From contig CAIIXF020000012.1 of the NCBI GenBank assembly GCA_903813345.2, positions 16,860,020 to 16,920,019 on the forward strand: a stretch of 60,000 nt of DNA, in the 5' to 3' direction. Positions 20,873-33,715 of this stretch are shown in pieces. The number at the start of each line of letters is the position of its first letter. Within the stretch, counting starts at the first letter, position 1. Position numbers and translations under genes: made by a program. The stretch comes from Owenia fusiformis. Its lineage: Eukaryota > Annelida > Polychaeta > Sabellida > Oweniidae. The notes beneath the pieces were generated by a model. The model had not been told where the DNA came from. It saw only the letters and a list, made by a program, of their open reading frames with translations, and did not search any database.

Positions 20873-22830
20873 TCATGAAGCTCCAGACATGTATCCAGCT
20901 CTTGCCATGGGGTGTTCAACTTTGAAAAAAATTAAGGGGGTAGAGGGGATGACTGTCATCCCCCCAGTAGTAATAGAAGTAAATGATAAAGTATAGACGG
21001 GCATAAAACTGGAAACCCCTTCTGACAATTCTTGAACGTTTTCACACTGGGTACTGGACAGTGTGCCAACCTCTGGCCTTGTCTTCATCAACTAAGTCTT
21101 GGTAGTTTGCCTCCTTCAAAGTATGTGAAATGTCGAGGCAGTCTTCCTATGTTATATTTACAATGATGATTTATGGAAAATATTTTTTGATCTGATCCAT
21201 CTGTAATGTTGAACCTTATCTTGAATAGAAAGTCAATACATCATAAAGAGTGACAATGATTAAAATGACGGCATATCAACAAATGTTTTTTATGACAATA
21301 TATGGCACTGTTACACTGCTTTGAGAATGAAATAAAATGTCTTTCCGAACCTTGTTGGAACAAAATAGCATATAAAACATGTTTTAGATCTCTCAATATT
21401 ATATAGTTATACAAAGGAATTTTTGTTTGATTTTAAAAAAGTATTCAAAAATTAAAACAAAATCCCCCAAAATAGATAAAAATCAAGATAAACCTTTTAT
21501 TTCATTAACAAGATACTTTTTTAAAATCAATCCAAATTTCCTTTGTACAATTACAATATTGAGAGACCTAAACATGTTCTGTTTATGTCGTTTTGCTCCT
21601 TTATACCAATTCTTGAGAATGTTTTAGACCTCTCAATATTATAGTTATACAAAGGAATTTTTGGTTGATTTTAAATTAAAACAAAATCCCCCCAAAATAG
21701 ATAAAAATCAAGATAAACCTTTTATTTCATTAAACAAAAATCCCCCCAAAATAGATAAAAATCAAGATAAACCTTTTATTTCATTAACAAGATACTTTTT
21801 TAAAATCAATCAAAATTTCCTTTGTACAATTACAATATTGAGAGACCTAAACATGTTCTGTTTATGTTCATTTCACTCTGGAAACATGATACCAAGAACA
21901 AAACAAGTGTTTGATGTGTTTTCTAAAAAAATATAGATGAAAGTATATATACATTTTTCAAATTATATTGTTACAATTCAAAAGATGACCATTAAATTGA
22001 CGATGCGTTAAATTTTTAGATTTTTTACGACTGGTTTATTTGTGTTTTCTCATTTGTGTTGTCTTTGTTTTTCATTTTCTTTGTTTTTCTCTTTTTTCTT
22101 TTTTCTTGGAGTTAGAGTCAATTAGAGCTTTCGGGATACACCAAAATTTAACTTGGTCTATTGTCAAGAGCTGATTCCCAGAGTGCTAAAATGCTTATTA
22201 ACCTTTTTTGGGTGTGTGTTTGTTTGAGATTATTGGAACCAAAGATGCCTATCTACTCCCAGGTAACCTTTGCAAGTCACCCCTTCTTACTCTGTCGATG
22301 TTGCTCTTTCTCCTCAGCCTCTGTTGTTGTAATGGAAGTCACATAGTTGGAAAAGTCGTAGGAGAATAACACCAAACTGAAAGCATGAGACTTTGAACCA
22401 ACTCCCTACATGGCTAAGGTCAATAGATTTCATTCATTTTTCCAGTTCTTACAGATGCTGTTGATATCTTTAAGAAACTCATCAAAATATTTCCCTAGAT
22501 ATTCAATTATCTCATCATAGGTAGTATGAATAATTGCACACTAGCTGCCTTTGTATACCACTCAGCTGAAAAGATTCCTTGGATTGTACTAGTTACATGC
22601 CCAATTGGCCATCATCTTGAGGCAGCTTAGAATCCGTTGTGCTCCATCGGGGAATGACTAGGTCATAACAGTGATGATGTCCATAAAGGCTTGGCAAGAA
22701 GGATGTTTTGTGTCATCATTCACTTTGAGACCTCTTTACTTGGACTCTTCTGCTTTCACAATCCAGTTCATTGCTGCGATGAAGAGGGTACAATTGAGAT
22801 GTTACATCTCACTAGGGCCATCTTGGATAT
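20873..22830 (-). pseudogene. Decayed non-LTR retroelement, reverse transcriptase and C-terminal region
   Basis: Minus-strand segments in varying frames recall one widespread invertebrate retroelement protein. Near 22790-22740 is TLFIAAMNWIVKAEES. Near 22690 is AFMDIITVMT, in the place of the catalytic F-M-D-D box with the second Asp lost. Near 22610 is LKMMANWAC. Near 22510-22440 is DEIIEYLGKYFDEFLKDINS. Near 21120-21000 are NYQDLVDEDKARGWHT and a YPV...RGF motif that normally closes such proteins. Stops, frameshifts and a palindromic insertion (21378-21855) break it. The 21120-20873 end recurs at 34190-34580. Confidence 0.55.
21378..21855. repeat. Two adjacent palindromic units (hairpin MITE-like)
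   Basis: Unit 1 (21378-21576) is a 199-bp inverted repeat. Its ends CATGTTTTAGATCTCTC and GAGAGACCTAAACATG face each other, with TACAAAGGAATTT / AAATTTCCTTTGTA further in. Unit 2 (about 21619-21855) repeats it, with an internal tandem duplication of about 50 bp containing CCCCCCAAAATAGATAAAAA. No coding evidence. Confidence 0.8.
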
Positions 22831-23660
22831 TCAAATAAATGTATTCCAAAATTACTTATTCTTTTGGCAGCCATTTTGGTTGCCATCCTGAATATTCAAA
22901 TAAAAGAATTATTTGATAATTAAGTTTTAGACATAATTAAAGTTCTCGACAATTGAAACCTAGACATGGTCTCCAAGATCACTTTGAACACATATTAATA
23001 GTAACATATTCATTTTGGCAGCCATCTTCGATTTCCACATCAAGTTATTCTTTGATGACTAAGACTATAAAATCATTGATCCCCTAGCACTTTCATGGTG
23101 TACAAAATTAATTTTTATCTGTTCTTTGGGCTTATATCAATACATGTAGTTGCATTTTCATTTTGATGGCCATCTTGGATTTCCATATAAAGCAATTCTT
23201 TGCTGACTTAAATGAGGCTTAAATGAAATCCTTGACCCCTAAACCCTTTCATTGTCTACAAAATTGCTTTTATCTGTTCCTTGAGCTTACACGTATATCA
23301 ATACTGTAATGACATATATTCGTTTTGGCACCTATTTTGCGGCCATCTTGGATTTCAATATAAAGTAATCCTTTGATGACATAGCTTTAGGCATGAATAA
23401 AATCTTTAGACTCTAAAATCTCTTCTAAAACTCTTCAAAATCATGTTGAAACGTTTTTGAGCTTGTATCATGAGTACATATTTGTTTTGAACCAAATTTT
23501 GCGGCCATCTTGGATTTTCTTATGAATTAGTGTTTTGATGACCTGGATTTAGGCATAACTCAAATCATTGACCCCTAAAACCCAGAGTTATACCCTAAAA
23601 TCACTGATTTTGCCTCTCAGTATGCTTAGATATAATTTCTTTTATTTGGTAGCAAGCGCA
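22831..23660. repeat. Degenerate tandem repeats with GGCCATCTTGGAT motif
   Basis: Four to five loose units of about 140-170 bp, each with TTTTGG..GCCATCTTGGATTT, an AGT-ATTCTTTGATGAC-like block and a CCCTAAAA-like block. Old satellite-type array. Confidence 0.6.
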
Positions 23661-24084
23661 TAGGCGGCCATTTTGAAAAATGGGGGATAACACCTATTAA
23701 GCTACCACTTCTGCAATACTATCACATATTTTCTTACTCTAGGGGTCTAGACCTTCCCAAAAATCACCATGGCCATTATTCTCCTGATTTGGTACTGACC
23801 AACCCCCAGGCTGATCGCCTATAAGATTCTTGAGTAAAATGTTTGAAACTTAAAGGAGAACCCCCGATAAGGAGAGCTTTTTAGAAGGACACAACTATTT
23901 TATTCTTGAAGTGATCATCATGAAATGTTAATATACTTTTAGAAATGAGGTGAATTTAAACATCCTGAAATATTTTCTTCGAATTATTAAAACGTGCGTT
24001 TGTAGAACGTTTTTTTTATAAAATGTGGCTAAGTAACATAATGAAGCAAAGTCTTAGTTTTCGTAAAGAAATCGATGGGCGCAC
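23661..24084. other. Spacer, nothing identified
   Basis: No gene, RNA or clear repeat seen. Confidence 0.4.
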
Positions 24085-25395
24085 CAGAAATATATATATG
24101 GCCATCTTGGATTTTTTTAGATAAATCTTGTCATCGCGATTCAAGAAAAATCACTCTACAGATGTACTTCAAATTTTCACAAATGTTATATGATAAAAAG
24201 TCCTAGACCTCATTAGTTTATCGGTGGCCATCTTGCATTCTGGCGGCCATGAAGTTTTAAGATAAATCTTGTCATCACGATTTCAGGAAAACCAAACGGA
24301 TTTACTTCAAATTTCCACACATGTTACATGGTAAGAAAACCTAGAGGTGAATAACTTGTCGGCAGCCATCTTGCATTCTGGCGGCCATCTTGGAAATTTT
24401 GGGATAAATCTTGTCATCGTGATTCCAGGAAAACTACCTAACAGATTAACTTCAAATTTTCACACATGTTACATGGTATGAAGTTCTAGAGCTGATTAAC
24501 TTTTCAGTGGCCATCTTGCATTCTGGTGGCCATTTTGGAAGGTTTATAGATAAATCTTGTAATCACGATTCCAGAAAAACCACTTCACAGTTTTACTTCG
24601 AATTTTCACACATGTTACATGGTAAGAAGTTATAGAGCTGATTAACTTTCCGATAGCCATCTTGCATTCTGGCGGCCATCTTGGAAGTTTGTAGATAAAT
24701 CTTGTCATCACGATTCCAGAAAAACCACTTTACAGATTTGCTTCAAATTTTCACACATGTTACATGGTAAGAAGTACTACAGCTGATCAACTTTTCAGTG
24801 GCCATCTTGCATTCTGGCGGCCATCTTGCATTCTGGCGGCCATCTTGGAATTTTTTAGATAAATCTTGTAATCGCGATTCCAGGAAAACCACTCAACAGT
24901 TTTCCTTCAAATTTTTACACATATTACATGGTAAGAAGTTATAGAGCTGATTAACTTTTAAGTAGCCATTTTGCATCCTAGCAGCCATCTTGAACGTTTT
25001 TAGATAAATCTTGTAATTGCGATTCCAGGAAAACCACTTAAATGATTTGCTTTAAATTTTCACACATGTTACATGGTAAGAAGTTCTACAGCTGATCAAC
25101 TTATAAGTAGCCATTTTGCATTCTAGCAGCCATCTTGAACGTTTTTAGATAAATCTTGTCATTGCGATTCCAGGAAAACTACTTAACTGATTTTCTTGAA
25201 ATTTTAACACATGTTACATGGTAAGAAGTTCTAGAACTGTTACAAAAACAGAGTAAACAAAGCGCATGGTGAACAAGATCGGCCTAAAACATAGCAGTGT
25301 GGACTTGATGTCCCAGAAAGCAAGATGGTCGAAGAGTTAATCGGTTGAAGAACATCTTACCATGTAAAGTGTAAAAATTTGAGGACAATCTGTTA
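24085..25395 (-). repeat. ~142-146-bp satellite array, copy 2 left arm
   Basis: About eight units of the GGCCATCTTG / GATAAATCTTGTCAT satellite in reverse orientation. The GATAAATC motif starts at about 24262, 24403, 24549, 24694 and 24858. One unit carries an extra 19-bp duplication. From about 25240 the sequence switches to the opposite arm (AACAGAGTAAACAAAGCGCA), so the two arms abut here, whereas in copy 1 they are separated by about 800 bp. Confidence 0.8.
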
Positions 25396-25403
25396 AAAAA
25401 TAG

Positions 25404-25552
25404 CTCAGAAGACAACAGAATCGTCGATTTAATTCCTAACTAAGTTACATAAAGGTTTGGGTTAAAAGTGCAGATCTGAACTGTTTTTTCTAAATACCGT
25501 TTATGTAACTTAAGTGAGGAATTAAATGTACTATATTATGTTGTCTTTTGAA
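25404..25552. repeat. Hairpin of ~50-bp arms
   Basis: The left arm near 25404-25450 (CAGAAGACAACAGAATCGTC, then AATTCCTAACTAAGTTACAT) is mirrored at 25500-25552. It joins a dispersed repeat, 25517-25790, that matches about 41820-42100 in the SCP intron. Confidence 0.65.
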
Positions 25553-26229
25553 CTATTTGTTCGAAAATATGCACATTTTCCTAAACATATGATACTGATA
25601 CACGTTTGTAAGAAAAATGTCGTGGGAATTCTGCCTACAAAGTTTGAAATAAGGAAAAAGGAAAAATCATACCTTCGATATTCCCACATTTTGTTACTGA
25701 AACAGACCGTTTAGGTAACCAGCATAATCGAGTGGATCACTAGTGATATACTTTAGTAGTCTTTAATAATGTTAGGGAGGATGAGTTGTAAGGCATACTA
25801 TGTCATGTTAGATCATGATCTATACTACTTTTATTACAATTTACCAGTTACACTTTCTCCATGCTTTTGTTCCGTTGGCATCCGTGCTTTATACATTTAC
25901 ATTCACAATGGTCGCTTCCTGGTATATTTTTTTAGGTTTTATGACTGTTAAATTCTTTACTCTAGTTAATACCACTTTATAAACAGGTTTATTATTACTT
26001 TTATGACTGTTAAATTATATAGTCTAGTTAACACCACTTTATAAACAGGTTTATTATTACTGGTGTAACTATTACTACGAAAAGAAATATAATGAATTTA
26101 TTTGATTTTATATAACATGAAATGATTTTTTCTTTTCGATAAAACATTGCTCATTAGTAATATATTTACAAACCCTATACTTATATCGATCTGACACACA
26201 GTTTTAGTGCAGGTTTAAGTGATTTTTGG
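25553..26229. repeat. Dispersed repeat and a 60-bp tandem duplication
   Basis: The repeat shared with 41820-42100 continues to about 25790. At about 25939-26062 a block beginning GACTGTTAAATT and ending ACAGGTTTATTATTACT occurs twice in tandem. No gene. Confidence 0.6.
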
Positions 26230-26370
26230 TGATTAATAAACACAAAGAGCACACGTGTCTCGAACTTGCAACATTGTGGATACAGAGCCTATTCACATAG
26301 TTTGACATGCTGGTGCTCTCAACCAGCTTGTTAGTTAATATCGGACTAAGTGCCAGCTTGCTTTCCCGAT
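26230..26370 (-). repeat. Candidate tRNA-derived SINE or decayed tRNA-like sequence
   Basis: On the minus strand GCTGGTTGAGAGC (26327-26315) resembles a pol III A box. GCAAGTTCGAGAC (26269-26257), about 45 bases on, fits the B box consensus GTTCGANNC. I could not fold a full cloverleaf, so a tRNA gene is not claimed. Confidence 0.35.
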
Positions 26371-26759
26371 GAAGAAACGTTTTCTGCAGCTTTTATGAGT
26401 ACTAGTATCTACAACTATTTTTGATCTTATGAGTATTGGATATCATTATTTTCAATTTTTCTTCAACATGTATTTTAATGACTTCAGTATGAATCGATTG
26501 TCCCTTGGAGTTGTGGTCGTTAATGAGGAATTGGTCATTGAACGGTGTGGATACTGTTTATTCCCATATTAGATTATTGTTTTGGGATATTCAGGTTTGA
26601 TTTTTGTTTGCCAGTTTTACACTTTAGAGTTTGCTTTTCCCACTAGGTTGCTTTACACTTTTTTCCTTTCTCATTTTTGTTCATATTTAGTAAGGATATG
26701 ATACGCAGGTCTCTCCTTCTATGTGATCACCTGTCCAGAAGATAATTCAACTACATGAA

Positions 26760-27905
26760 GAACATTTCGGTGACATGATGCACAGTGAAAGATTTTCCAC
26801 ATATTTATATTTTCTTTTTAAAGAGCTTTAATTCCGTTATATACTCAGATCAAGACCAGTTGAGCATACATTTCGCTCTCAAAAAATCGCTGTGCAATAA
26901 TGGATTTCAAAGAAATGTTTGACGTTTTATTTTTTATTTTTAATGAAATGTAGTTATTTATTCTAAAAATCAATCGATGTAATACACAAAATGCATTTAA
27001 GTGGTATAAAGTACAGAAGCAGAGTAAAAATATGTATTTTAGAATATCACCTTGTGCTACCCCATTGTAGCCCCTCTTGCCCATGTTTCTATCAATATAA
27101 AATATGATACCATACACCAAATATGCATTTATGTCAAATTATGTGGTTGAAAATACAGAAAAATAGATAACATTGTCCTTGGAATACCACCTTGTGTAAC
27201 CCCACTTTACTGCCTTTTGCCCCTGTTTCTATCAATGTATCGATATTGTAAAGATCATTTGATACCATACACGAAATATGCACTTATGTGGTATAAAGTA
27301 AAGAAACATAGTGAAAGGTTGCATTCAGAATGCCACCTTGTCTAACCCCATTTTAGCGCCTTTTGCCCCTGTTTATATCAATATAAAAGGTAGCATGTAA
27401 CCTTCCATGTAACATGTGTAAAAGTTTCAAGAAAATCAGTAAAGTGGTTTTCCTGGAATCACGATGACAAGATTTATCAAAAAAACTTCCAAGATGGCCG
27501 CCAGAATGCAAGATGGCCGCCGAAATTTTAATTAGCTCTAGAACTCCTTACCATGTAATATGTGTGGAAATTTGAAGTAAATCCGTTTGGTTTTCCTGAA
27601 ATCGTGATTACAAGATTTATCTTAAAACTTCCAAGATGGCTGCCAGAATGCAAGATGGCCGCCGCAAAGTTAATCAGCTCTAGAACTTCTTACCATGTAA
27701 CATGTGTGAAAATTTGTAGTAAATCCGTCTGATGGTTTACCTGGAATCGTGATGACAAGAAAGTGAGACTTCAGAATGCCACCTTGTCTAACCCCGTTTT
27801 GGTGCCTTTTGCCCCTGTTTCTATCAATAGAAGAGGTGTTTTCTTTAAGAGGGAAGTCTGTTCTTTCAAACGGTACAATCATTTTATGTGGGAAAGTACC
27901 GGACA
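26760..27905. repeat. Foldback composite copy 2, right half
   Basis: 135-bp units (CCTTGTGTAACCCCA / CCCCTGTTTCTATCAATA) at 26760-27400, then forward 140-bp GATGGCCGCC units at 27400-27750, then a final 135-bp unit. This is the same order as copy 1 (about 770-2095). Confidence 0.8.
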
Positions 27906-28411
27906 ACAAAACCCCTTTTCTAGAGCCCTTTTGGAAATCAGATCAGGGACTATTGTTTTTTGGAATATCTAAGATCACCTCATCTCTGATGTATTAAATC
28001 TCTAATGTGTTAAATTTCCATGATGATCACATCCAGAATAAAAAGGCAATGTCCTTCCACAAAGCTCCCCTTATCGGGGGTGGATGGTGCGGATTTAACG
28101 GTCATTTTTAATATAAATTTTTGATGTTTCTGAAACTAAGTCATTTAGGTCTTTGAATATATCCATATATATTAGTAGTTGACACCTTGCCCTAGGATGT
28201 AGTGTAAATCCACATTTTCTCAAGAGCATTTGGCTAAAATATTTTACATGTAGGTCCCTTGACGTAGCAAGGTGTGTAAGCGTAAAACATTTTACAAAGT
28301 GAGTGTAAATCCATCGTTTTATGCATTGCGCTGAACAAAAAATTGATTCAATTGGGTAATGACTAGCCAAATGTGACATTTCCCATCTGAAACTTAATTA
28401 TATGATATGTA
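27906..28411. other. Non-coding spacer
   Basis: No gene seen. A minus-strand frame at 28095-28379 has no features that I recognise. Confidence 0.4.
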
Positions 28412-29853
28412 CAGGGTTGGCCAAAAAATTCCATACACAATATAAATTGATCTCAACCCCATATGATTTCATGGATTTATTTGTAACTTGGCAAAAGTAA
28501 AGTTCAGTCAGTTATCTTTCAGTTTCATGTGTCATTAGCATTACCAACAGTTATTCAAAAGTCATTTGAACAGGTGTTCACTAGGACCCCCCTTCTCCTG
28601 GACAACGATCCTTAGCCACTTTTGCCATTGATCAATTGCTAAATATGCAATGTCTCCTGGCTGAGAGCATTCCATTCTCTCTTTATCTTCTGTTGTAGAG
28701 TTTGTAACGACGTACTAGATTAGTAATTGATCAAGGGTACCTGTAGACATTGTTTTCAAGACAACCCCAAGCACAGGAGTCAATTGGGCTGTTTGGAGGC
28801 TACATATCAGGTGGAATATAAAAGCAGGTGTTTTCTGTTTAAGAAAGTCAATTGTCGATTTAGTTTGATGCTATAGCGCCCCATCCTGTTGAAAAATAAG
28901 AGTATCTGAATATGCGCCTTATCTGTGGTAGAAGATTTTTATCTAATTGATTTTTTTGGTAGTATTCTGCATTCATCTTTGCTTCTTTTTCAATGAAAAC
29001 CATGTCAGTTTTCCCCTTTATAGAAAAGGCTATTGATGACATGACTTTGTGTCAAAGCGTTTTCGTGGATGGAGCAGTCGTGACTTGCTAACCTCCTTCT
29101 TGCACACAGCAGAACTGTTGTATTACATACTTTTATATCATGGCTACGTTATATCAATGACGCCACGTGTCTGTGTGCGAGTGAAATTAGGAAGAAATGA
29201 TACATAAGATTGTCATGGTAAAAGGTTTGGCGGCTATACTTAGCAGTTATGTCCCTATCATTGAATATATGCCTGAGGTCTGTCACTAGTCCAACAACAT
29301 TAGACCTAGCCCGGGCCTAGTTTCTTATCTGACATGTGTTATGGCCCGGCTAGGTCTAACCTCCATGACCATTTTGCCTTTGATGCGTTAATTTAATCGT
29401 TCAGCAGGTTTCGACAAGCGGAACTAATTGAACCCTGAAAACATGGCAATATTACACAAAGAATGTGATTCAAGCATGCATACATACCTTATAAACACAT
29501 ACACCCCGTCCCGTATCCCCCTTAGACCCTATTGATGCATAATTACGAAAATATTGGAGACAGGTTTGGAATATGACGAAAATGTCGGTCAGTTTCGGTA
29601 ACATCGAAATTGCAAATCGTTTCAGGAATTAACCGTCATCACGGCACTGCATTAACGAACAGTTGGTTTGCAATTAATAACTATTTTGCGTGTATATACG
29701 TGCTATATAAATTAATCAAAGATACCTGTTATCCTCAAAATTGATCTTTTTATCCCGAGTAATCGCGATAATAATTATCAATCTATTTGACAACAATTTC
29801 GTTTCGCTGGTAGTTTAATTTTACGATCCGGGACACTCAGACGAACAGACACA

Positions 29854-29888
29854 ATGACGGACATGCGGAAATGTCACTTTAGAGATTG
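29854..29888 (+). CDS. Possible first coding exon (MTDMRKCHFRD)
   Basis: ATG follows ACACA and opens 11 codons that end at a strong donor, TTG|GTAAGT. A possible acceptor (TCAAG or TATCAG near 29985-29991) joins in frame to about 45 more codons, with a product rich in Lys, Arg and Asn, ending at TGA near 30118. That second piece overlaps an inverted repeat (GTTAAACTCAATAA, arms near 30063 and 30110). I recognise no family, and it may be chance. Confidence 0.2.
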
Positions 29889-30584
29889 GTAAGTGTAGCC
29901 TCATTTTACTCGTATAAATGAACATTTAACACAATAATATTGTGTTAAATCGCTTGATGTTATGTGTTTTTATATTATTGTCAAGTATCAGTTGCACGTT
30001 ATCGCGGAAAAATGGTTTCGATGGATTCAGAACTTGCATCAAAGGAAAGAATAGTAAGGAGGTTAAACTCAATAATGGCCCCAAGAAAATTCCTAATAAT
30101 AAAGAACGCCGTTATTGAGTTTAACGACGTTGAACTAGTCTGTCACCAATATAGCCCGAGCTTGCGTTGGCTACCATCTTTATGAGGTCCATTGAAATGG
30201 TAAACATTTAAACATTTGAAAATGAAAGTGACGGATAGAATTCTACTGATCTCTTCTTTCGAACTATCTCATTTTAATGTTAGAAAAATGCACATGAATG
30301 GGAGTAAAATGCAATCAAACACGTGAGACTTTCACTCATTTTGTACCCTATATTCGTGCGAAATTAACATTGATTAAACATCGTTTTTTTAAATGTCTGA
30401 ATAGCTTAAAAGTTAAAGTAAATACGATATTTTATAAGTACCAAATATCAATCAGTTCCGATAAAATGCCTTCATTTGTTACATTTTCTGGGAAAACGGT
30501 TGGGCATAATTTCGGTAGAAATGTGTATTTTATGACGTTATATGCATGGTTGAATCCAAAAGGTAGCGTCATTCAGAAAATTAT

Positions 30585-31995
30585 CATGTGTGCGTAAAAG
30601 CATGTGGATATTTCATTTTGAGTAACTGAATTATCAAATTGACATATATATTGTCTTTGGAACATCACCTTTACACAGAATTATTTTCATAATGATTGCT
30701 CGTTTTGTTCCATGATAAAATGCAATTTTAGACCTGCAGCTGACTCATATCAAAAATTATTTAGCAATGAGTTCAGGCTCATTGATTTTTAAGATATATG
30801 AAATGAACAAAAAGGGGAAAGGGTTATGTGTGCGGTAAAGCATGTGGATATTAAACTTTCAATAAATGAATTACAATTTTGATGTTTATATGATCTGAAG
30901 AACATCACCTTTACATATTAATTATTTTTAAAATAATTGTTCGATTTCTTTCATGATAAACTGCAATTTTAGACCCGACATGTATTAAAGAAGTATCGGA
31001 CAATGTATTAAGGCTCACTGCTTTTTAGGATGAATAAAATTAGAAAAAGGAGAAAAGGTCACGTGTGCGTAAAAGCGTGTCAGTATTTGGATTTGAAGAA
31101 ATGAATTAAAGTTTTGACATTAATATTATTTGTGAAGCATCACCTTAACATAGAATTATTTTTATAATTTTTGCTTGGTTCCTTCCATGAGAAAATGCAA
31201 TTATAGACCTGGCACGCGTATCAAAGAAGTATTTGTCAATTGCGTCCAGTCTCTTTGGTTTTCAAGGTAAATGAAATAAGCAAAACTGGAAAAGGTCATG
31301 TGTGCGTAAATGCGTGTCATTATTTAATTTTGAAGAAATGAATTAATTTTTTGACATTAATATTATTTGTGAAGCATCACCTCTACGCAGAATTATTTTT
31401 ATAATTTTTGCTTGGTTCCTTCCATGAGAAAATGCAATTATAGACCTGGTACACGTATCAAGGTTGTATATAGCAATTGCGTTCGGTCTCCTTGGTTTTC
31501 AAGGTAAATGAAATGAGCAAAACTGGAAAAGGTCATGTGTGCTTAAAAGCGTGTGAGTATTTAATTTTTGATAATTTTTTGACATTTTTGACATTTATTA
31601 TATCTATGGGGAATCATCTTTACACAGAATTATTTTTTGATTCAAATTTAGTCCCTTCTATTAGAAAGGCATGGCTAAGAATGGTTCATATGTATAACTG
31701 TAATGAGATTTTTATTTATGAATCGCACAAAAAGAGATAATGTCACATAAGCGTGAATGCATGTCAATATCTTATTTTAAAAAATGAATTATGATTTTGA
31801 CATTTTCATAAGCTTTAAACCATTGCCTTTCCACATATTTATTTTCTTATCATGAGAACTTTAAACACGTTCTAAATAAGAAAGGCCAATGTGAGTTGAA
31901 TTGAAATTAAAAAAATATCAATTATCTGCGCATTTTCGTTATAAATACGTCATACGGGATTTCGTGCTTTTAGTGGGCTGAAGGTGAAGAATGGC
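30585..31995. repeat. ~236-bp tandem repeat, six units
   Basis: Units begin near 30585, 30824, 31060, 31297, 31534 and 31746, each with GTGTGCGTAAAAGC..GT. A middle part carries ACACAGAATTATTTT and ATGAGAAAATGCAATT..AGACC, and each unit ends AATGAA.TGA.CAAAA. Spacing is 236-239 bp except for the last. Divergence between units is moderate. Small open frames inside are repeat artefacts. Confidence 0.85.
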
Positions 31996-33537
31996 ACGTG
32001 TACGAAAACGTTTGTTACCAATTCATCTTTCAAAACACATTTTTATTTATTACATATCTATGATCTATGATATATAACCTATGTAATTAATTGCTAGGTT
32101 AATTCAATAAGCAATTCTGAGGTATATTTGAACTTTAATTCCATAGCAGATGTAATTCGGACAAAGGTTTTAAAATTCAAGAAGAGATTAAATCAATCAA
32201 AATAAATCTTATGATTCAACCGAGTCGACAATACTTGGTTCAGTTCTTTCATTTTCAATCATATCATGGTCATAGATTAACATAAGTGACCGTTCGAAAA
32301 CATACCATTTTTGTAGAAAATGAAAGAAAATCGCGTTATAACATGTATCGAGTAATTGCCAAGTTTACGTCTTAAGTTTGATGTGGTAAACAGCATTCTT
32401 CATAAAGTCACACATATAAGTTAAGGGAAGCAAAAGATCATTTTAAAAATGAAACATATCAATATATATTTGGAATTCATCAACTTTTCTCCACAGGATC
32501 ATTTCGTAGTACAAATGCAGGTCAATCAAAGGAAATGTAGGTTTCAACATCCCCGTCTATGAATATTGATCTTTTTCAGACAGCAAAGGTAAGTTTAAAA
32601 CAGAAATACTTCTTACGAATCCAAATTACATATTAAACTTAGAATTGTGATCTACGATCTTATGGGTAGGTCACAAATTTGATTAGATACATTCGCTCAG
32701 CACGCCGTTAAACATATAATTAACTTTACAGCTTTACAAGCGTAACTATAGGTAACTTCGATTTTAGCATGTTCAAGTTCAAGTTCTGTAGTCTCGAGAG
32801 TCAAACGATTAAAATAGTTTATTTGGCCTGCTTGTAGAATTGGGAAACGGAGGAAAGGTTTATGTTTTATGAACATTCTGATTTGATAGCAAACTTTATT
32901 TTTGAGTGTATTAAATAAAATAAAGCTTATTGCGTCGGGACCTGTACGTTCGCCCAATATTAAAGGCAATGTGCCGTCAATTAAAGAAACATGCACAGTG
33001 GTACACCGTTTTTGGAAAACATAACACTGATAATAGAAATTCATCAATTGTTATGAAATTTGCACCATCATTAAAAGGAATCTCAAATTTCATGATGACA
33101 AAATATCGGATAAATATGACAAGAAATAAAAATTTGTTACATTTTTTCCCAAAAAGTTGTAAAATAAAAATAAACTAAAAAAATTATATTTTCACGACAA
33201 AAAATAAATAGTTCAACTGTTTTGATTCTACTTGACGTTTTCAATGAGTAGAGAGCTAGATTCAAAGCACCGTTCCTGCAAGTTTCAAATGAAAATATTA
33301 AAAACTGCGCGAGTAAGAGGACCGCAACTTTTTATGTCTACACTGACAAAAACTTGAAATTCCCGTTGTAAAGATATAGTCCCACGCGGAAGTGCACGTC
33401 ATAAAGCCGATGGGTTAAGGCAATGTGCCGTCCAACTGTTGACTTCAATACAAATGCTTCGCTGGGTATGTAGGAATATATAGCCGACCTTCAGCTCCAT
33501 TGACTTCAATACAAATGCTTCGCTGGGTATGTAATAC
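31996..33537. other. Right part of the 4.4-kb insertion, no gene seen
   Basis: AAGGCAATGTGCCGTC occurs twice (near 32962 and 33417). A minus-strand frame at 32697-33047 has no recognised features. Confidence 0.4.
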
Positions 33538-33715
33538 TAGGTGATATCACATTCAGATGGAAATGTAGGGCACAGTGAATCACGCCTATGTACACCTTAT
33601 TTGTTTATTACTAAAAATGATAAAAATGGGAGTTAACATGTTTGCTCCTGACAGATAATTTCTTTAACTTGCTTTTGTGAAAATATTAGGATCTGGCTGC
33701 TTCATATAAGCACGG

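Larger units (their letters stand above)
29120..33537. mobile_element. Putative 4.4-kb insertion within mariner copy B
   Basis: Short inverted ends GTATTACATAC (29120) and its complement (ending 33537) lie at the points where similarity to mariner copy A stops and resumes. The right end carries a ~40-bp direct repeat with GACTTCAATACAAATGCTTC and GCTGGGTATGTA. Contents are a CpG-richer left end, a possible short exon (29854), a 236-bp tandem array (30585-31995) and no recognisable transposase. A clean target duplication was not found, so this boundary model is tentative. Confidence 0.4.

Noticed and set aside
24085-25395. CRISPR-like array
   Set aside because: Units are ~142-146 bp satellite copies that diverge along their whole length, without short constant repeats and unique spacers; the DNA is from an animal.
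32697-33047. 116-codon minus-strand frame
   Set aside because: No domain, no codon or splice evidence; lies in mobile-element debris.
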